Origin: SSF14 sp037045585
GTDB lineage: Bacteria; Actinomycetota; Acidimicrobiia; Acidimicrobiales; Microtrichaceae
DNA: 64,000 nucleotides
NCBI GenBank assembly: GCA_037045585.1
Contig: JBAOIR010000021.1
Location: forward strand, 1 to 64,000
Direction: 5' to 3'
Shown: positions 17,453 through 25,020 of the stretch, in pieces
How positions within the stretch are numbered: position 1 is the first letter of the stretch
Layout of the letters: each line of letters starts with the position of its first letter
Translations under genes and position numbers: made by a program
Notes under the pieces: model-generated
What the model was told of the DNA's origin: nothing
Database searches by the model: none
The model's input: the letters and a program-made list of their open reading frames with translations, nothing else

Positions 17453-18632
17453 ATGACGACGGCACGGCGGAACGCAGCGGCACCGAAGAAGGACCCGAAG
17501 GCCAAGGATCCCAAGCGGGCGTGGATGTTCGTGGTCGATCTGCCGCCCGACATCAGCGGCACCGGTCCGAGGCGCAAGCAGGTCCTCCGACGGGGATTCG
17601 CCACCAAGGCACAGGCTCAGGCGGCGCTCGACGCCCTGAGGGTCAACGCCCGCAAGGGCCAGCACGTCGACCGCAGCACCATCACCGTCGAGCAGTACCT
17701 CGAAGAGTCGATCGCCGGCCTACCGGGCCCCGTCCGACCATCGACGGCGGCGAGCTACGAGGCCATGTTGCGGTCACACGTCATTCCCCGCATCGGCGGC
17801 GCACCGCTGCAGAGCTTCGGTCGACTGAGCTTGAGGCGATGTACGCAGCGCTACGGGCACCGGGTGCGAACCTCCGTGACAAGAGCGGCAAGACAGCGCT
17901 GAGCGCCCGCTCGATCTCCTACATCCACACCATCACGGGCGCTCCGTGAGGCGGTCGACCACGGCCTCCTGGCGGCGAACCCTGCGGCCAAGGTGAGGCC
18001 ACCGGCGCGCCGCACGATCCCACCAAGATCAAAGTCTGGTCGAAGGCCGAGCTCGGTGCGTTCCTCGATCACGCCGAGGCGGCGAAGGACCGGGACTACC
18101 CGCTCTGGCTGCTCGTGTCATCGACCGGGATGCGCCGGGGTGAGGCGCTCGGCCTTCAGGAGGGCGACGTGGATCTCGAGAGTGGACGCCTGACGATCCG
18201 CCGAACGCTGGTGACGGTCGGCCATGCGGTCCACATCAGCGCACCCAAGGACCCGCTGCCGGCGCTCGGACGATCGTGTTGGACGAGGGCACCGTGGCGG
18301 CGCTGAAGTCGCACCGTGTGCGGCGTGCCAGCGAGCGCCTGCTCCCTGGTGCCGGCAAGGCCACGGCTGAGGATTGGATCTTCGCCGACGTCGAGGGTCA
18401 CCCGTACCACCCGAACGCCGTGAGCCAGCGTCTCAACCGCAAGGTGAAGGACGCCGGCATCAAGCACATCGGCATCCACGGCCTGCGGCACACGGGGGCC
18501 ACGCTGGCCATCGTGGCCGGCGTCCCCGCCAAGGTGGTGTCCGCTGCGGCTCGGGCACTCCTCGTGAGTATCACACTGGACACCTACAGCCACGTGCTCC
18601 CGGCGATGGATGAGCATGCGGTGCAGCAGTGA
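17453..18632 (+). CDS. tyrosine-type site-specific integrase (several frameshifts)
   Basis: The N-terminal part has an arm-binding region (RGFATKAQAQAALDALR) and a core-binding SAM-like domain (TVEQYLEESIAGLPGPVRPS). The catalytic domain shows the first Arg in STGMRRGEALGLQ, HGLRHTGATL with His-x-x-Arg, and the nucleophile Tyr in TLDTYSHVLP. Frame changes are needed near 17822, 17945, 18020, 18265 and 18540. Corrected, the protein has about 390 residues. Position next to the intact tRNA-Arg fits an integrase using that tRNA as attachment site. The frameshifts may be sequencing errors. Confidence 0.8.
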
Positions 18633-18720
18633 TCAGCGGGTTGGTTCTTCCGACCAATGTGAGCAATTCGTGAGCATCCGCTCGAAATCTCGGCGTCCGA
18701 GGGGGACGCCCTCGAACAGC

Positions 18721-18746
18721 GAAACCCCCGAAGTATCGGGGGTTTC
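18721..18746 (-). terminator. terminator of tRNA-Arg
   Basis: GAAACCCCCGA (18721-18731) pairs perfectly with TCGGGGGTTTC (18736-18746). On the minus strand this is 3 bases after the tRNA CCA end, ending in a short T run. Confidence 0.75.
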
Positions 18747-18748
18747 GG

Positions 18749-18825
18749 TGGTGCGCTCGGAGGAACTTGAATCCCCAACCTTCTGATCCGTAGTCAGATG
18801 CTCTATCCAATTGAGCTACGAGCGC
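18749..18825 (-). tRNA. tRNA-Arg (anticodon ACG)
   Basis: The minus strand folds as a full cloverleaf: acceptor GCGCTCG with CGAGCGC, D-arm with AGCTCAATTGGATAGAGC, anticodon loop in CTGACTACGGATCAG with ACG at the wobble to third positions, and T-arm with GGTTCAAGTCC-like TTCAAGT. A genomically encoded CCA is at 18749-18751. Its 3' half is repeated at 10213-10258, which makes it the integration target of the satellite. Confidence 0.95.
18750..18795. repeat. right attachment repeat inside tRNA-Arg
   Basis: This is the second copy of the 46-bp perfect repeat. It lies within the functional tRNA and next to the integrase gene, so integration reconstitutes the tRNA. Confidence 0.9.
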
Positions 18826-18930
18826 TTGGTACCGGGGAGTGATCTTAGACAGCGGACGGGGTGGTGCCCAAATGACTTGGGACCACCCCGCCGGTGCGCT
18901 GGCTCCGGTCGTGGGTGACCAGGGTCTCGA

Positions 18931-19342
18931 TCAGATCCGCCGGCCGCAGATCGGCCACGGGCTCCGGCCCCGAGCGGCGTACAGCGCCCGAGCCATGGCG
19001 TGCTGGACCTCGGGCGGCGCGATGGCCGGCGAGACACCCACGTAGGAGGGGAGCACCGACCGGGCGGTGCTGTTCCAGGTGCCCTGGTTGAACTGGTAGA
19101 GACCGAGGTACTTCCCGTTACGGGACCGTGCCGTCGGATTGCCACCGGACTCGCAGTTCGCCAGTCGGGCCAGCTGGTCGTCGGACAGCCCGCTCTGACT
19201 TCGCACCGAGGCCAGCACTGCGTTCTGGTTGTCGATGTGAACAGAAAAAGCCGCTTGCTGCTCGGGCGAGCACCCTGCGGCGAGGGCGAGGACGGCGAGT
19301 GCGCCACCGGTGAGGACACGCGAGGACGGACTTGGGTTGCAT
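18931..19342 (-). CDS. resuscitation-promoting-factor-like transglycosylase lipoprotein (one frameshift)
   Basis: The Rpf-type lysozyme-like domain is plain: LARLANCESGGNPTARSRNG with the catalytic Glu, then YLGLYQFNQGTWNST and the end block YAARGRSPWPICG. A lipoprotein signal LTGGALAVLALAAGC precedes it in the same frame. The only good start (ATG at 19342, GGAGA 8 bases upstream) is in another frame, so one frameshift at about 19325 is needed. Such enzymes cleave peptidoglycan glycan strands and act outside the cell. Length is short, about 137 residues. Confidence 0.75.
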
Positions 19343-19497
19343 TGGAAGGTTCTCCTGTCGGACCGGCCCCGGGTTGGGCCATCGTCGTGTGAGGGAAATT
19401 GGTCAGGGGCGTCCCAGGGAACCAACCCCGGAGGAAGGAAGCTCACGGGGGAGGGGGACGCGACAGCAGACCGCCTGCTATGTGTTTGGTTGTGTCA

Positions 19498-19518
19498 CTA
19501 TGACGAACTTCGTCATAG
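19498..19518. promoter_or_regulatory. palindromic operator over the promoter of the Rpf-like gene
   Basis: CTATGACGAA (19498-19507) and TTCGTCATAG (19509-19518) are perfect arms around one C. On the minus strand the palindrome overlaps a possible promoter (TTGCAT, then CATAGT after 18 bases) about 160 bases upstream of the gene at 19342. It looks like a repressor site. The rest of 19343-19638 shows no gene. I looked for a c-di-AMP riboswitch, often found before rpf genes, and do not see its conserved parts. Confidence 0.5.
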
Positions 19519-19638
19519 GAATGCAACAATCAATCGGGTGACATGAGCCACAGGGATCTGACAGGCCGTCAGATTCGGTCGGTCAACTCGACGGCCCACC
19601 GGCTGGTGCGGAGGCGGCACGATCTGCCCCGACATGGA

Positions 19639-19667
19639 CAACGCCCGGACCTGACGGTCGGGCGTTG
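19639..19667. terminator. hairpin just outside the IS element
   Basis: CAACGCCCG (19639-19647) pairs with CGGGCGTTG (19659-19667). It lies 9 bases before the 15-bp target duplication. In the uninterrupted chromosome it would stand directly downstream of tRNA-Ser on the minus strand, so it is probably that tRNA's terminator, displaced by the insertion. Confidence 0.55.
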
Positions 19668-19675
19668 CTTCCATT

Positions 19676-19690
19676 CAGCGGAGAGGGTGG
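19676..19690. repeat. left target-site duplication of the IS element
   Basis: CAGCGGAGAGGGTGG is identical to 20991-21005. It is a copy of the 3' end of tRNA-Ser made by the insertion. Confidence 0.85.
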
Positions 19691-20990
19691 TGTGCTGTCC
19701 CAGGACATCGGAAACCCATCTGTCGGGTCATAGGAAACGGTTTGGTGGTCGTGTGCGGGGGTGTCGAAGAACCGGTTGATCATCACCCGCGGTCGTCGCT
19801 CGAGGGGCGTTCCCCAAGCGGACGTGGCCCGGACTACGGCGTGTCGAAAGGGTGGGTGTCCAAGCTCGTCGCCCGCTACCGCGCCGAAGGCGACGCCGCG
19901 TTCGAACCCCGGTCACGGCGACCGAACACTTCACCTACGGCGTTAGGCCCCGAGTTGGTGGCGGTGATCTTGCGGCTTCGCCGCGAGCTCGGCACCGATG
20001 GCCTCGACGCCGGATGCGACACGATCGCGTGGCACCTCGAACACCACCACCAGACACCGGTCTCGACCTCGACGATCCACCGCTACCTCACCGCAGCCGG
20101 CGAGATCACCCCGAACCCCAAGAAGCGACCGAAATCGTCCTACATCCGCTTCCAAGCCGATCTTCCCAACGAGTGCTGGCGATCCGACTTCACCCACTGG
20201 CGCCTCGCCGGTGGCGCCGATATCGAAGTCCTCGTGTGGCTCGACGACCACTCCCGCTACGCACTCTCGATCACCGCGCACCGCCCCGTCACCGGCACAG
20301 CTGTGACCGCGACGTTCCTCGCGAACGTCGCCACCTATGGGCCGCCGGCCTCAACGCTGACCGACAACGGCTTGGTGTACACGGCGCGCTTCGCTGGCGG
20401 CCGCGGCGGCATCAACAGCTTCGAGACCGAACTCGCCCGCCACGGTGTGCTCCAGAAGAACTCCCGGCCGAACCACCCCACCACCTGCGGCAAAGTCGAA
20501 CGGTTCGCCAGACCCTCAAGAAATGGCTCACCGGCCAACCCCGCGCTACCGCGATCGACACGTTGCAACACCAGCTCGACGAGTTCGTCGAGATCTACAA
20601 CCACCACCGACCTCACCGCTCACTCCCACACAGCGCGACACCCGCCACCATCTACAAGGCCCGCCCCAAAGCCGTGCCCGCCCCGGCCGACCACGACGCG
20701 GATTACCGGGTCCGCCACGACCGAATCGATACCACCGGCAAGATCACGCTGCGCCACAACAGCCGGCTGCACCACATCGGGATCGGCCGAGAACACGCCC
20801 GAACCCACGTCATCGTCCTCGTCGCCGACCTCGACATCCGCATCGTCAACGCCGCCACCGGCGAACTCCTCCGCCACCTCACCCTCGACCCCACCCGGAA
20901 CTACCAACCCACCGGCAAACCCCGCTCCCAGAAACAACAAAACCCCCGAACCTGAGGGTTCGAGGGTTTCCTATGTCGTGAGAGATCACA
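19691..20990 (+). mobile_element. IS481-family insertion sequence
   Basis: The 1,300-bp element is bounded by 27-bp imperfect inverted repeats (19691-19717 and 20964-20990; 21 of 27 bases match; outer ends TGTG/CACA). It is flanked by a 15-bp direct repeat and carries one transposase gene. IS481 elements are known to duplicate 4-15 bp of target, which fits. Confidence 0.85.
19761..20955 (+). CDS. IS481-family transposase (frameshifts)
   Basis: The N-terminal helix-turn-helix is YGVSKGWVSKLVARYRAEGD. The rve integrase core has its DDE residues in CWRSDFTHW, LTDNGLVYT and GKVERF, and is followed by IYNHHRPHRSL. Frame corrections are needed at about 19812 and 20512, each near a GC or C run. Corrected, the protein has about 398 residues, normal for the family. 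As sequenced it would be inactive. Whether that is real or a consensus error cannot be told here. Confidence 0.85.
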
Positions 20991-21005
20991 CAGCGGAGAG
21001 GGTGG
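20991..21005. repeat. right target-site duplication of the IS element
   Basis: This copy belongs to the intact tRNA-Ser gene: its last 12 bases are the 3' end of the tRNA on the minus strand. Confidence 0.85.
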
Positions 21006-21084
21006 GATTCGAACCCACGGACTCGATTGCTCAAGTCACCTCCTTAGCAGGGAGGCCCGATCGACCGGACTCCGGCACCTCTCC
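20994..21084 (-). tRNA. tRNA-Ser (anticodon GCT)
   Basis: A 91-base class II cloverleaf on the minus strand: acceptor GGAGAGG with CCTCTCC, anticodon loop in CCCTGCTAAGG with GCT, a long variable arm, and T-arm GGGTTCGAATCCC. The IS element is inserted immediately beyond its 3' end, and the 15-bp duplication keeps the tRNA intact. Confidence 0.95.
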
Positions 21085-21165
21085 AGGCGGAGGACAGTGT
21101 ATCGGGAGTCCTGCTGGGCGTCGCCATCGAAATGGTGAACCGATCGCGACCACCGTCGACCGCAG

Positions 21166-21250
21166 CGGAGGGAGGGGGATTCGAACCCCCGGAGGCTTGC
21201 ACCTCAACGGTTTTCAAGACCGTCGCAATCGTCCGCTCTGCCATCCCTCC
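21166..21250 (-). tRNA. tRNA-Ser (anticodon TGA)
   Basis: An 85-base class II cloverleaf on the minus strand with acceptor GGAGGGA/TCCCTCC, anticodon loop GTCTTGAAAAC with TGA, a variable arm, and T-arm GGGGGTTCGAATCCCCC. It is tandem with tRNA-Ser(GCT). Confidence 0.95.
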
Positions 21251-21305
21251 GGGCGGAAACCCTAGCAGCGGCGCCCTTCTGGCCTTCGGGGGCGCCGAGG
21301 CGGTC

Positions 21306-21332
21306 CAATCCGATTCGCCCCCCGGTCCGAAC
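21306..21332 (+). promoter_or_regulatory. SigK-type promoter of the molybdopterin oxidoreductase gene
   Basis: CAATCC (21306-21311), a 15-base spacer and CCGAAC (21327-21332) match the promoters at 23051 and 24374. They resemble the mycobacterial SigK consensus (CCATCC then CCGAAT). The -10 box ends 8 bases before the GTG at 21341, so the mRNA is probably leaderless. Confidence 0.7.
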
Positions 21333-21340
21333 GACGCGAC

Positions 21341-22975
21341 GTGAGCACCACCGACGACGACGTGACGACCAGCGGGGACGCGGCGCCCGTCGACGTCGCT
21401 CGAACCACCCGCTGGGGCCGTGGCTCCGTCGTCGGCATGGGGACCGCAGTCGCCGCCCTGGGCGTCGCCGAACTGACGTCGGGCATCGATCGGCGGTTTG
21501 CATCGCCGATCACCCAGGTCGGAAACCGCGTCATCGACGCAGCACCACCGTGGTTGAAGACGTTCGCCATCGAGAACTTCGGGACCAACGACAAGCAGGT
21601 CCTCATCGGCAGCGTCATGGTCCTGCTTGCCATCTTCGCCATCGTGCTCGGCATCACCTCGAGACGGCGACTGGGGCTCGCGACGGCCGGCGCCGCGCTC
21701 TTCGGTGTGCTCGGTGCCGCAGCGGCGCTCGCCGGAGTCGGTGGCGCGGCCGCCGCTGTCCCCTCGGTGGTGGGCGGTGTCGTCGCCGTGGCAGTACTCC
21801 GATTCCTGGCCGGGCGCGCATGGGACCGACCGGCGACACCGGTCGAGGACGTTCCTGCGTCCTCTCGCCCGGTTGCGCCCGACGCCGTGTCGCCCATTGT
21901 TTCGACGCCATCGCGTCGGGCGTTCCTCGGTGGCGCAGCGGCCGTCGCGCTCGTCGGCGCGGGCGCGGCGACGACCGGCCGGTGGCTCCGCACCCGGTTC
22001 GACGCCGCTGTCGACCGGGCGAAGGTCATCCTGCCGAAGGCGAAGGAGCCGCTGCCCGCTCTCGATCCGGCGAAGTTCGCCGCCGGCGTCGACGGGTCGA
22101 CACCGTTCATCACTCCCAACGGCGACTTCTACCGGATCGACACCGCGCTCGAGGTGCCACAAGTTCCTGTCGACACCTGGAAGCTCACCATCTCGGGTCT
22201 CGTCGACGAGGAGCTGTCCTTCACCTATCAAGACCTTCTCGACCGTGACCTCGTCGAGGCCGATCTCACCCTCACCTGCGTCTCCAACGAGGTCGGCGGA
22301 CAGCTCGCCGGTACCGCCCGCTGGCTCGGAGTTCCGCTCCGGGAACTCCTCGACGAGGCAGGCGTCCAAGCGGGCGCCGACCAGCTCGTCGGTCGATCCG
22401 TCGACGGCTACACCTGCGGGTTCCCGGTCTCGGCCCTCGACGATGATCGCACGGCCATGGTCGTCGTCGGCATGAACGGTGAGCCGCTGCCGGTCATCCA
22501 CGGATTCCCGGCGCGACTGCTCGTGGCCGGTCTCTACGGCTACGTGTCCGCCACGAAGTGGTTGACCGAGATCGAACTCACCACCTTCGCCGAGTTCGAC
22601 CACTACTGGGTGCCCCGGGGGTACGCGGTCGAGGCTCCCATCAAGACGTTCTCGCGGATCGACACCCCAGCGGGTCTCGGCCGCATCGAGGCCGGCCGGC
22701 ACCCCATCGCCGGTGTCGCCTGGGCCCAGACCCGAGGCATCTCCAAGGTCGAGGTCAAAGTCGACGACGGGGCGTGGACCCCAGCGGAACTCAAGCCCGT
22801 GCCCAACGACGAGACGTGGTGCCAGTGGGTGCTGCCGTGGGACTTCACCGCCGGCAGCCACAACATCACCTGCCGCGCCACCGATGGCACGGGCGAGATC
22901 CAGACCGAGGAACGGGTTGCGCCGCTTCCCGACGGTGCCTCGGGCTGGCACAGCGTCGTCGCCCTCGTCAGCTGA
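21341..22975 (+). CDS. membrane-anchored sulfite-oxidase-like molybdopterin oxidoreductase
   Basis: A 544-residue protein. Several N-terminal membrane helices lie within about residues 25-165, and RRAFLGGAAAVALVGAGAAT looks like a twin-arginine-type signal near residue 192. The molybdopterin-binding domain of the sulfite oxidase/MsrP family has the cofactor-ligating Cys in LTCVSNEVGG. The C-terminal Ig-like dimerisation domain begins near VEAPIKTFSRIDTPA. It likely acts outside the membrane on sulfoxides or a similar substrate. The GTG start is fixed by the SigK-type promoter directly upstream. In Mycobacterium, SigK also controls exported redox and fasciclin proteins. Confidence 0.85.
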   Translation: MSTTDDDVTTSGDAAPVDVARTTRWGRGSVVGMGTAVAALGVAELTSGIDRRFASPITQVGNRVIDAAPPWLKTFAIENFGTNDKQVLIGSVMVLLAIFAIVLGITSRRRLGLATAGAALFGVLGAAAALAGVGGAAAAVPSVVGGVVAVAVLRFLAGRAWDRPATPVEDVPASSRPVAPDAVSPIVSTPSRRAFLGGAAAVALVGAGAATTGRWLRTRFDAAVDRAKVILPKAKEPLPALDPAKFAAGVDGSTPFITPNGDFYRIDTALEVPQVPVDTWKLTISGLVDEELSFTYQDLLDRDLVEADLTLTCVSNEVGGQLAGTARWLGVPLRELLDEAGVQAGADQLVGRSVDGYTCGFPVSALDDDRTAMVVVGMNGEPLPVIHGFPARLLVAGLYGYVSATKWLTEIELTTFAEFDHYWVPRGYAVEAPIKTFSRIDTPAGLGRIEAGRHPIAGVAWAQTRGISKVEVKVDDGAWTPAELKPVPNDETWCQWVLPWDFTAGSHNITCRATDGTGEIQTEERVAPLPDGASGWHSVVALVS

Positions 22976-23050
22976 CGGTCGACCGTCGCACCGACCTGCG
23001 GCGCGATCTCGTCACACGACCCCTCGAACGGGTGGTCGGCCGAACGAAAC

Positions 23051-23077
23051 CGATCCGATCGGAGCCGGGCTCCGAAC
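23051..23077 (+). promoter_or_regulatory. SigK-type promoter of the fasciclin gene
   Basis: CGATCC (23051-23056), 15 bases, then CCGAAC (23072-23077). The spacer begins GAT as in the other two copies. The transcript would have a leader of about 40 bases before the ATG at 23125. Confidence 0.7.
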
Positions 23078-23124
23078 ACCCAACAGTTCTCACCGCAAGA
23101 CCCCTCAAACAGGAGCAGACAACC

Positions 23125-24252
23125 ATGAGCAAACCCCGCACCATCCGACGGATCGCCCTGGCAGGCCTCCTGAGCCTGTCGGTGGTCGCCGCGTCGTGTG
23201 CCGACGACGAGGTCGACACCGCCGATTCCACCGCCACCACAGCGGCCCCCAGCTCGGACTCCGGTTCGAACTCGACCGAGCCCACCGGCCCCGGCTGCGC
23301 TTCGGTGCCTGACGACGGTGCCGGCAGCTTCGCCGGCATGGCTGAAGATCCGGCGGCTACCGCCGCCTCGAACAACCCGCTGCTCTCGACCCTGGTCGCC
23401 GCAGTGACCGAGGCCGGTCTGGTCGACACGCTGAACGGACCCGGTCCGTTCACGATCTTCGCCCCGTCCAACGATGCGTTCGCCAAGATCCCCGAGGCCG
23501 ACCTGAACGCCGTCCTCGCCGACAAGGCGACGCTCACCAAGATCCTCACCCTGCACGTCGTGCCCGAGCAGATGTCCGCTGACGACCTCATCTCCGCCGG
23601 CATGGCCACCACGGTCGAGGGCCAGGACATCACCTTCTCCGGTGACGCCGACAACATCGAGGTCAACGGCCAGGCCGCCGTCGTCTGCGCCAACGTGCAG
23701 ACCGCCAACGCAACCGTGTTCATCATCGACTCGGTCCTCATGCCCGAAGCCATGAGCTCCGGCTCCGGCGCCAGCACCGAGCCCTCCGGCCCGGCCTGCG
23801 CCGCAGTCCCCGCCGACGGTGCCGGCAGCTTCACCGGCATGGCCGAGGCTCCGGCGGCTACCGCCGCCTCGAACAACCCGGTCCTGTCGACCCTGGTCGC
23901 TGCAGTGACCGAGGCCGGTCTGGTCGACACGCTGAACGGACCCGGTCCGTTCACGATCTTCGCCCCGTCCAACGATGCGTTCGCCAAGATCCCCGAGGCC
24001 GACCTGAACGCCGTCCTCGCCGACAAGGCGACCCTCACCAAGATCCTCACCCTGCACGTGGTCGCCGGCAAGATGTCGGCCGCCGACCTCGCCAAGGCCG
24101 GGACGGCCACCACGGTCGAGGGCCAGGACATCACCTTCTCCGGTGACGCCTCCTCGCTCCAGGTGAACGGTCAGGCCGCGGTCGTCTGCGGCGACGTGCA
24201 GGTGGCGAACGCCACGGTGCACATCATCGATTCGGTCCTGATGCCCAGCTGA
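23125..24252 (+). CDS. secreted lipoprotein with two fasciclin (FAS1) domains
   Basis: GGAGCAG precedes the ATG. A signal peptide with the lipobox LSLSVVAASC is followed by an acidic/Thr-Ser linker. Two FAS1 domains each contain LVDTLNGPGPFTIFAPSNDA and the H2-like end VFIIDSVLM or VHIIDSVLM. The domains are a 501-base in-frame duplication (unit 23314 and 23815) with near-identical DNA, so the copy is recent or kept alike by conversion. FAS1 proteins mediate adhesion. MPT70/MPT83 in M. tuberculosis are FAS1 proteins under SigK control, matching the neighbouring sigK-rskA. Confidence 0.9.
   Translation: MSKPRTIRRIALAGLLSLSVVAASCADDEVDTADSTATTAAPSSDSGSNSTEPTGPGCASVPDDGAGSFAGMAEDPAATAASNNPLLSTLVAAVTEAGLVDTLNGPGPFTIFAPSNDAFAKIPEADLNAVLADKATLTKILTLHVVPEQMSADDLISAGMATTVEGQDITFSGDADNIEVNGQAAVVCANVQTANATVFIIDSVLMPEAMSSGSGASTEPSGPACAAVPADGAGSFTGMAEAPAATAASNNPVLSTLVAAVTEAGLVDTLNGPGPFTIFAPSNDAFAKIPEADLNAVLADKATLTKILTLHVVAGKMSAADLAKAGTATTVEGQDITFSGDASSLQVNGQAAVVCGDVQVANATVHIIDSVLMPS
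23314..24252 (+). repeat. 501-bp in-frame tandem duplication inside the fasciclin gene
   Basis: Sequence from 23314 recurs from 23815 with long stretches of identity, for example the block starting at 23398 against that at 23899. Differences cluster at the linker and near the middle of the domain. Such identity could itself cause assembly collapse or expansion. Confidence 0.85.
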
Positions 24253-24299
24253 TCAGCCGACTGATCGCCTCCCCTTCCTGGACACGGGGAGGTGGATGA

Positions 24300-24327
24300 C
24301 GGGCCGGGTCCTTCGGGACCCGGCCCG
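24300..24327 (+). terminator. terminator after the fasciclin gene
   Basis: CGGGCCGGGTCC (24300-24311) pairs perfectly with GGACCCGGCCCG (24316-24327) around a TTCG loop, followed by TTT. It separates the fasciclin gene from sigK. Confidence 0.9.
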
Positions 24328-24373
24328 TTTCGCGCGCCTGCGAACGGTCTGGCGAAAAAGTGTGGCAATCCCC

Positions 24374-24400
24374 CAATCCGATCCGGGATCCGCCCCGAAC
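24374..24400 (+). promoter_or_regulatory. SigK-type (autoregulatory) promoter of sigK-rskA
   Basis: CAATCC (24374-24379), 15 bases starting GAT, then CCGAAC (24395-24400). The ATG at 24409 is 8 bases further on, so the transcript is probably leaderless. The match to the other two copies implies that the sigma factor drives its own gene. Confidence 0.7.
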
Positions 24401-24408
24401 GGCTTTGT

Positions 24409-25020
24409 ATGGAGGCTCGCATCAACAAGGATCATGAGGTGATCGATCTCCTGACCCGCCGCGGACGGTCGCTTCCGAAGTCCGCGGACGAGCTTCTCGT
24501 GCAGGTCGCAAAGGGCGACCAGGAGGCGTACGCCGAGTTCTACGAGATCATCGTGGAGCGGGTGTTCGGCATCGTGCGCTCGATCCTTCGTGACCCCGCC
24601 CGGTCCGAAGAGGTCACCCAGGAGGTCATGCTCGAGCTCTGGCGCACAGCGCCCCGCTACGAGCGACGGCTCGGGGCGGCGACCAGTTGGGCCCTCACCA
24701 TCGCCCACCGCCGTGCGGTCGACCGGGTCCGGTCGGAGCAGGCGAGTCGCAACCGCGACGAGCGGCACGCGCTCGAGCACGCCGGCGCGACCGCACCCGA
24801 CACCGGCGCCGTCGTTGTCGACCTCCTCGATCGCGAACGCGTCGCCAACGCCCTTGGGGAGCTGACCGAACCGCAGCGCGAATCCATCGAGCTGGCGTAC
24901 TTCGGGGGCCACAGCCACAGTGAGGTCGCCGCGCTCCTCGATCTGCCGCTCGGCACCGTGAAGACCAGGATTCGAGACGGCCTTGTCCGTCTCCGCGACC
25001 GTTTGGAGGTGACCTCATGA
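24409..25020 (+). CDS. sigK: ECF RNA polymerase sigma factor, SigK-like
   Basis: A 203-residue ECF sigma factor. Region 2 runs through DQEAYAEFYEIIVERVFGIV to SEEVTQEVMLELWRTAPRYE, and region 4 through LTEPQRESIELAYFGGHSHS to LPLGTVKTRIRDGLVRLRDR. Its stop overlaps the start of the RskA-like anti-sigma gene (ATGA), as expected for the SigK/RskA pair. The first residues before VIDLLTRRG are less certain, but the ATG at 24409 fits the promoter spacing. Confidence 0.9.
   Translation: MEARINKDHEVIDLLTRRGRSLPKSADELLVQVAKGDQEAYAEFYEIIVERVFGIVRSILRDPARSEEVTQEVMLELWRTAPRYERRLGAATSWALTIAHRRAVDRVRSEQASRNRDERHALEHAGATAPDTGAVVVDLLDRERVANALGELTEPQRESIELAYFGGHSHSEVAALLDLPLGTVKTRIRDGLVRLRDRLEVTS

Larger units (their letters stand above)
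10213..18795. mobile_element. integrated phage-satellite-like element in tRNA-Arg(ACG)
   Basis: A 46-bp perfect direct repeat (10213-10258 and 18750-18795) corresponding to the 3' half of tRNA-Arg bounds about 8.5 kb. Inside are a tyrosine integrase next to the intact tRNA, an excisionase-like HTH protein, a primase-polymerase/helicase, small unknown genes, a TerS-like gene, and terminase ATPase and nuclease genes. No portal, capsid, protease or tail gene is recognisable. This is the gene set of a phage satellite that packages itself in a helper's particles, or of a decayed prophage. Compact spacing and conserved motifs favour a satellite. Confidence 0.7.

Noticed and set aside
10213..18795. 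A conjugative or plasmid-derived element
   Set aside because: No relaxase, coupling protein or partition genes are seen; terminase genes point to phage packaging.
19343..19560. A c-di-AMP (ydaO-type) riboswitch before the Rpf-like gene
   Set aside because: The expected conserved loops are not visible. A palindrome over a promoter explains the site better.
22603..24222. A 539-codon open frame on the minus strand across the fasciclin gene
   Set aside because: It mirrors the tandem FAS1 repeat in antisense. Its own repeats are a by-product of the duplication.
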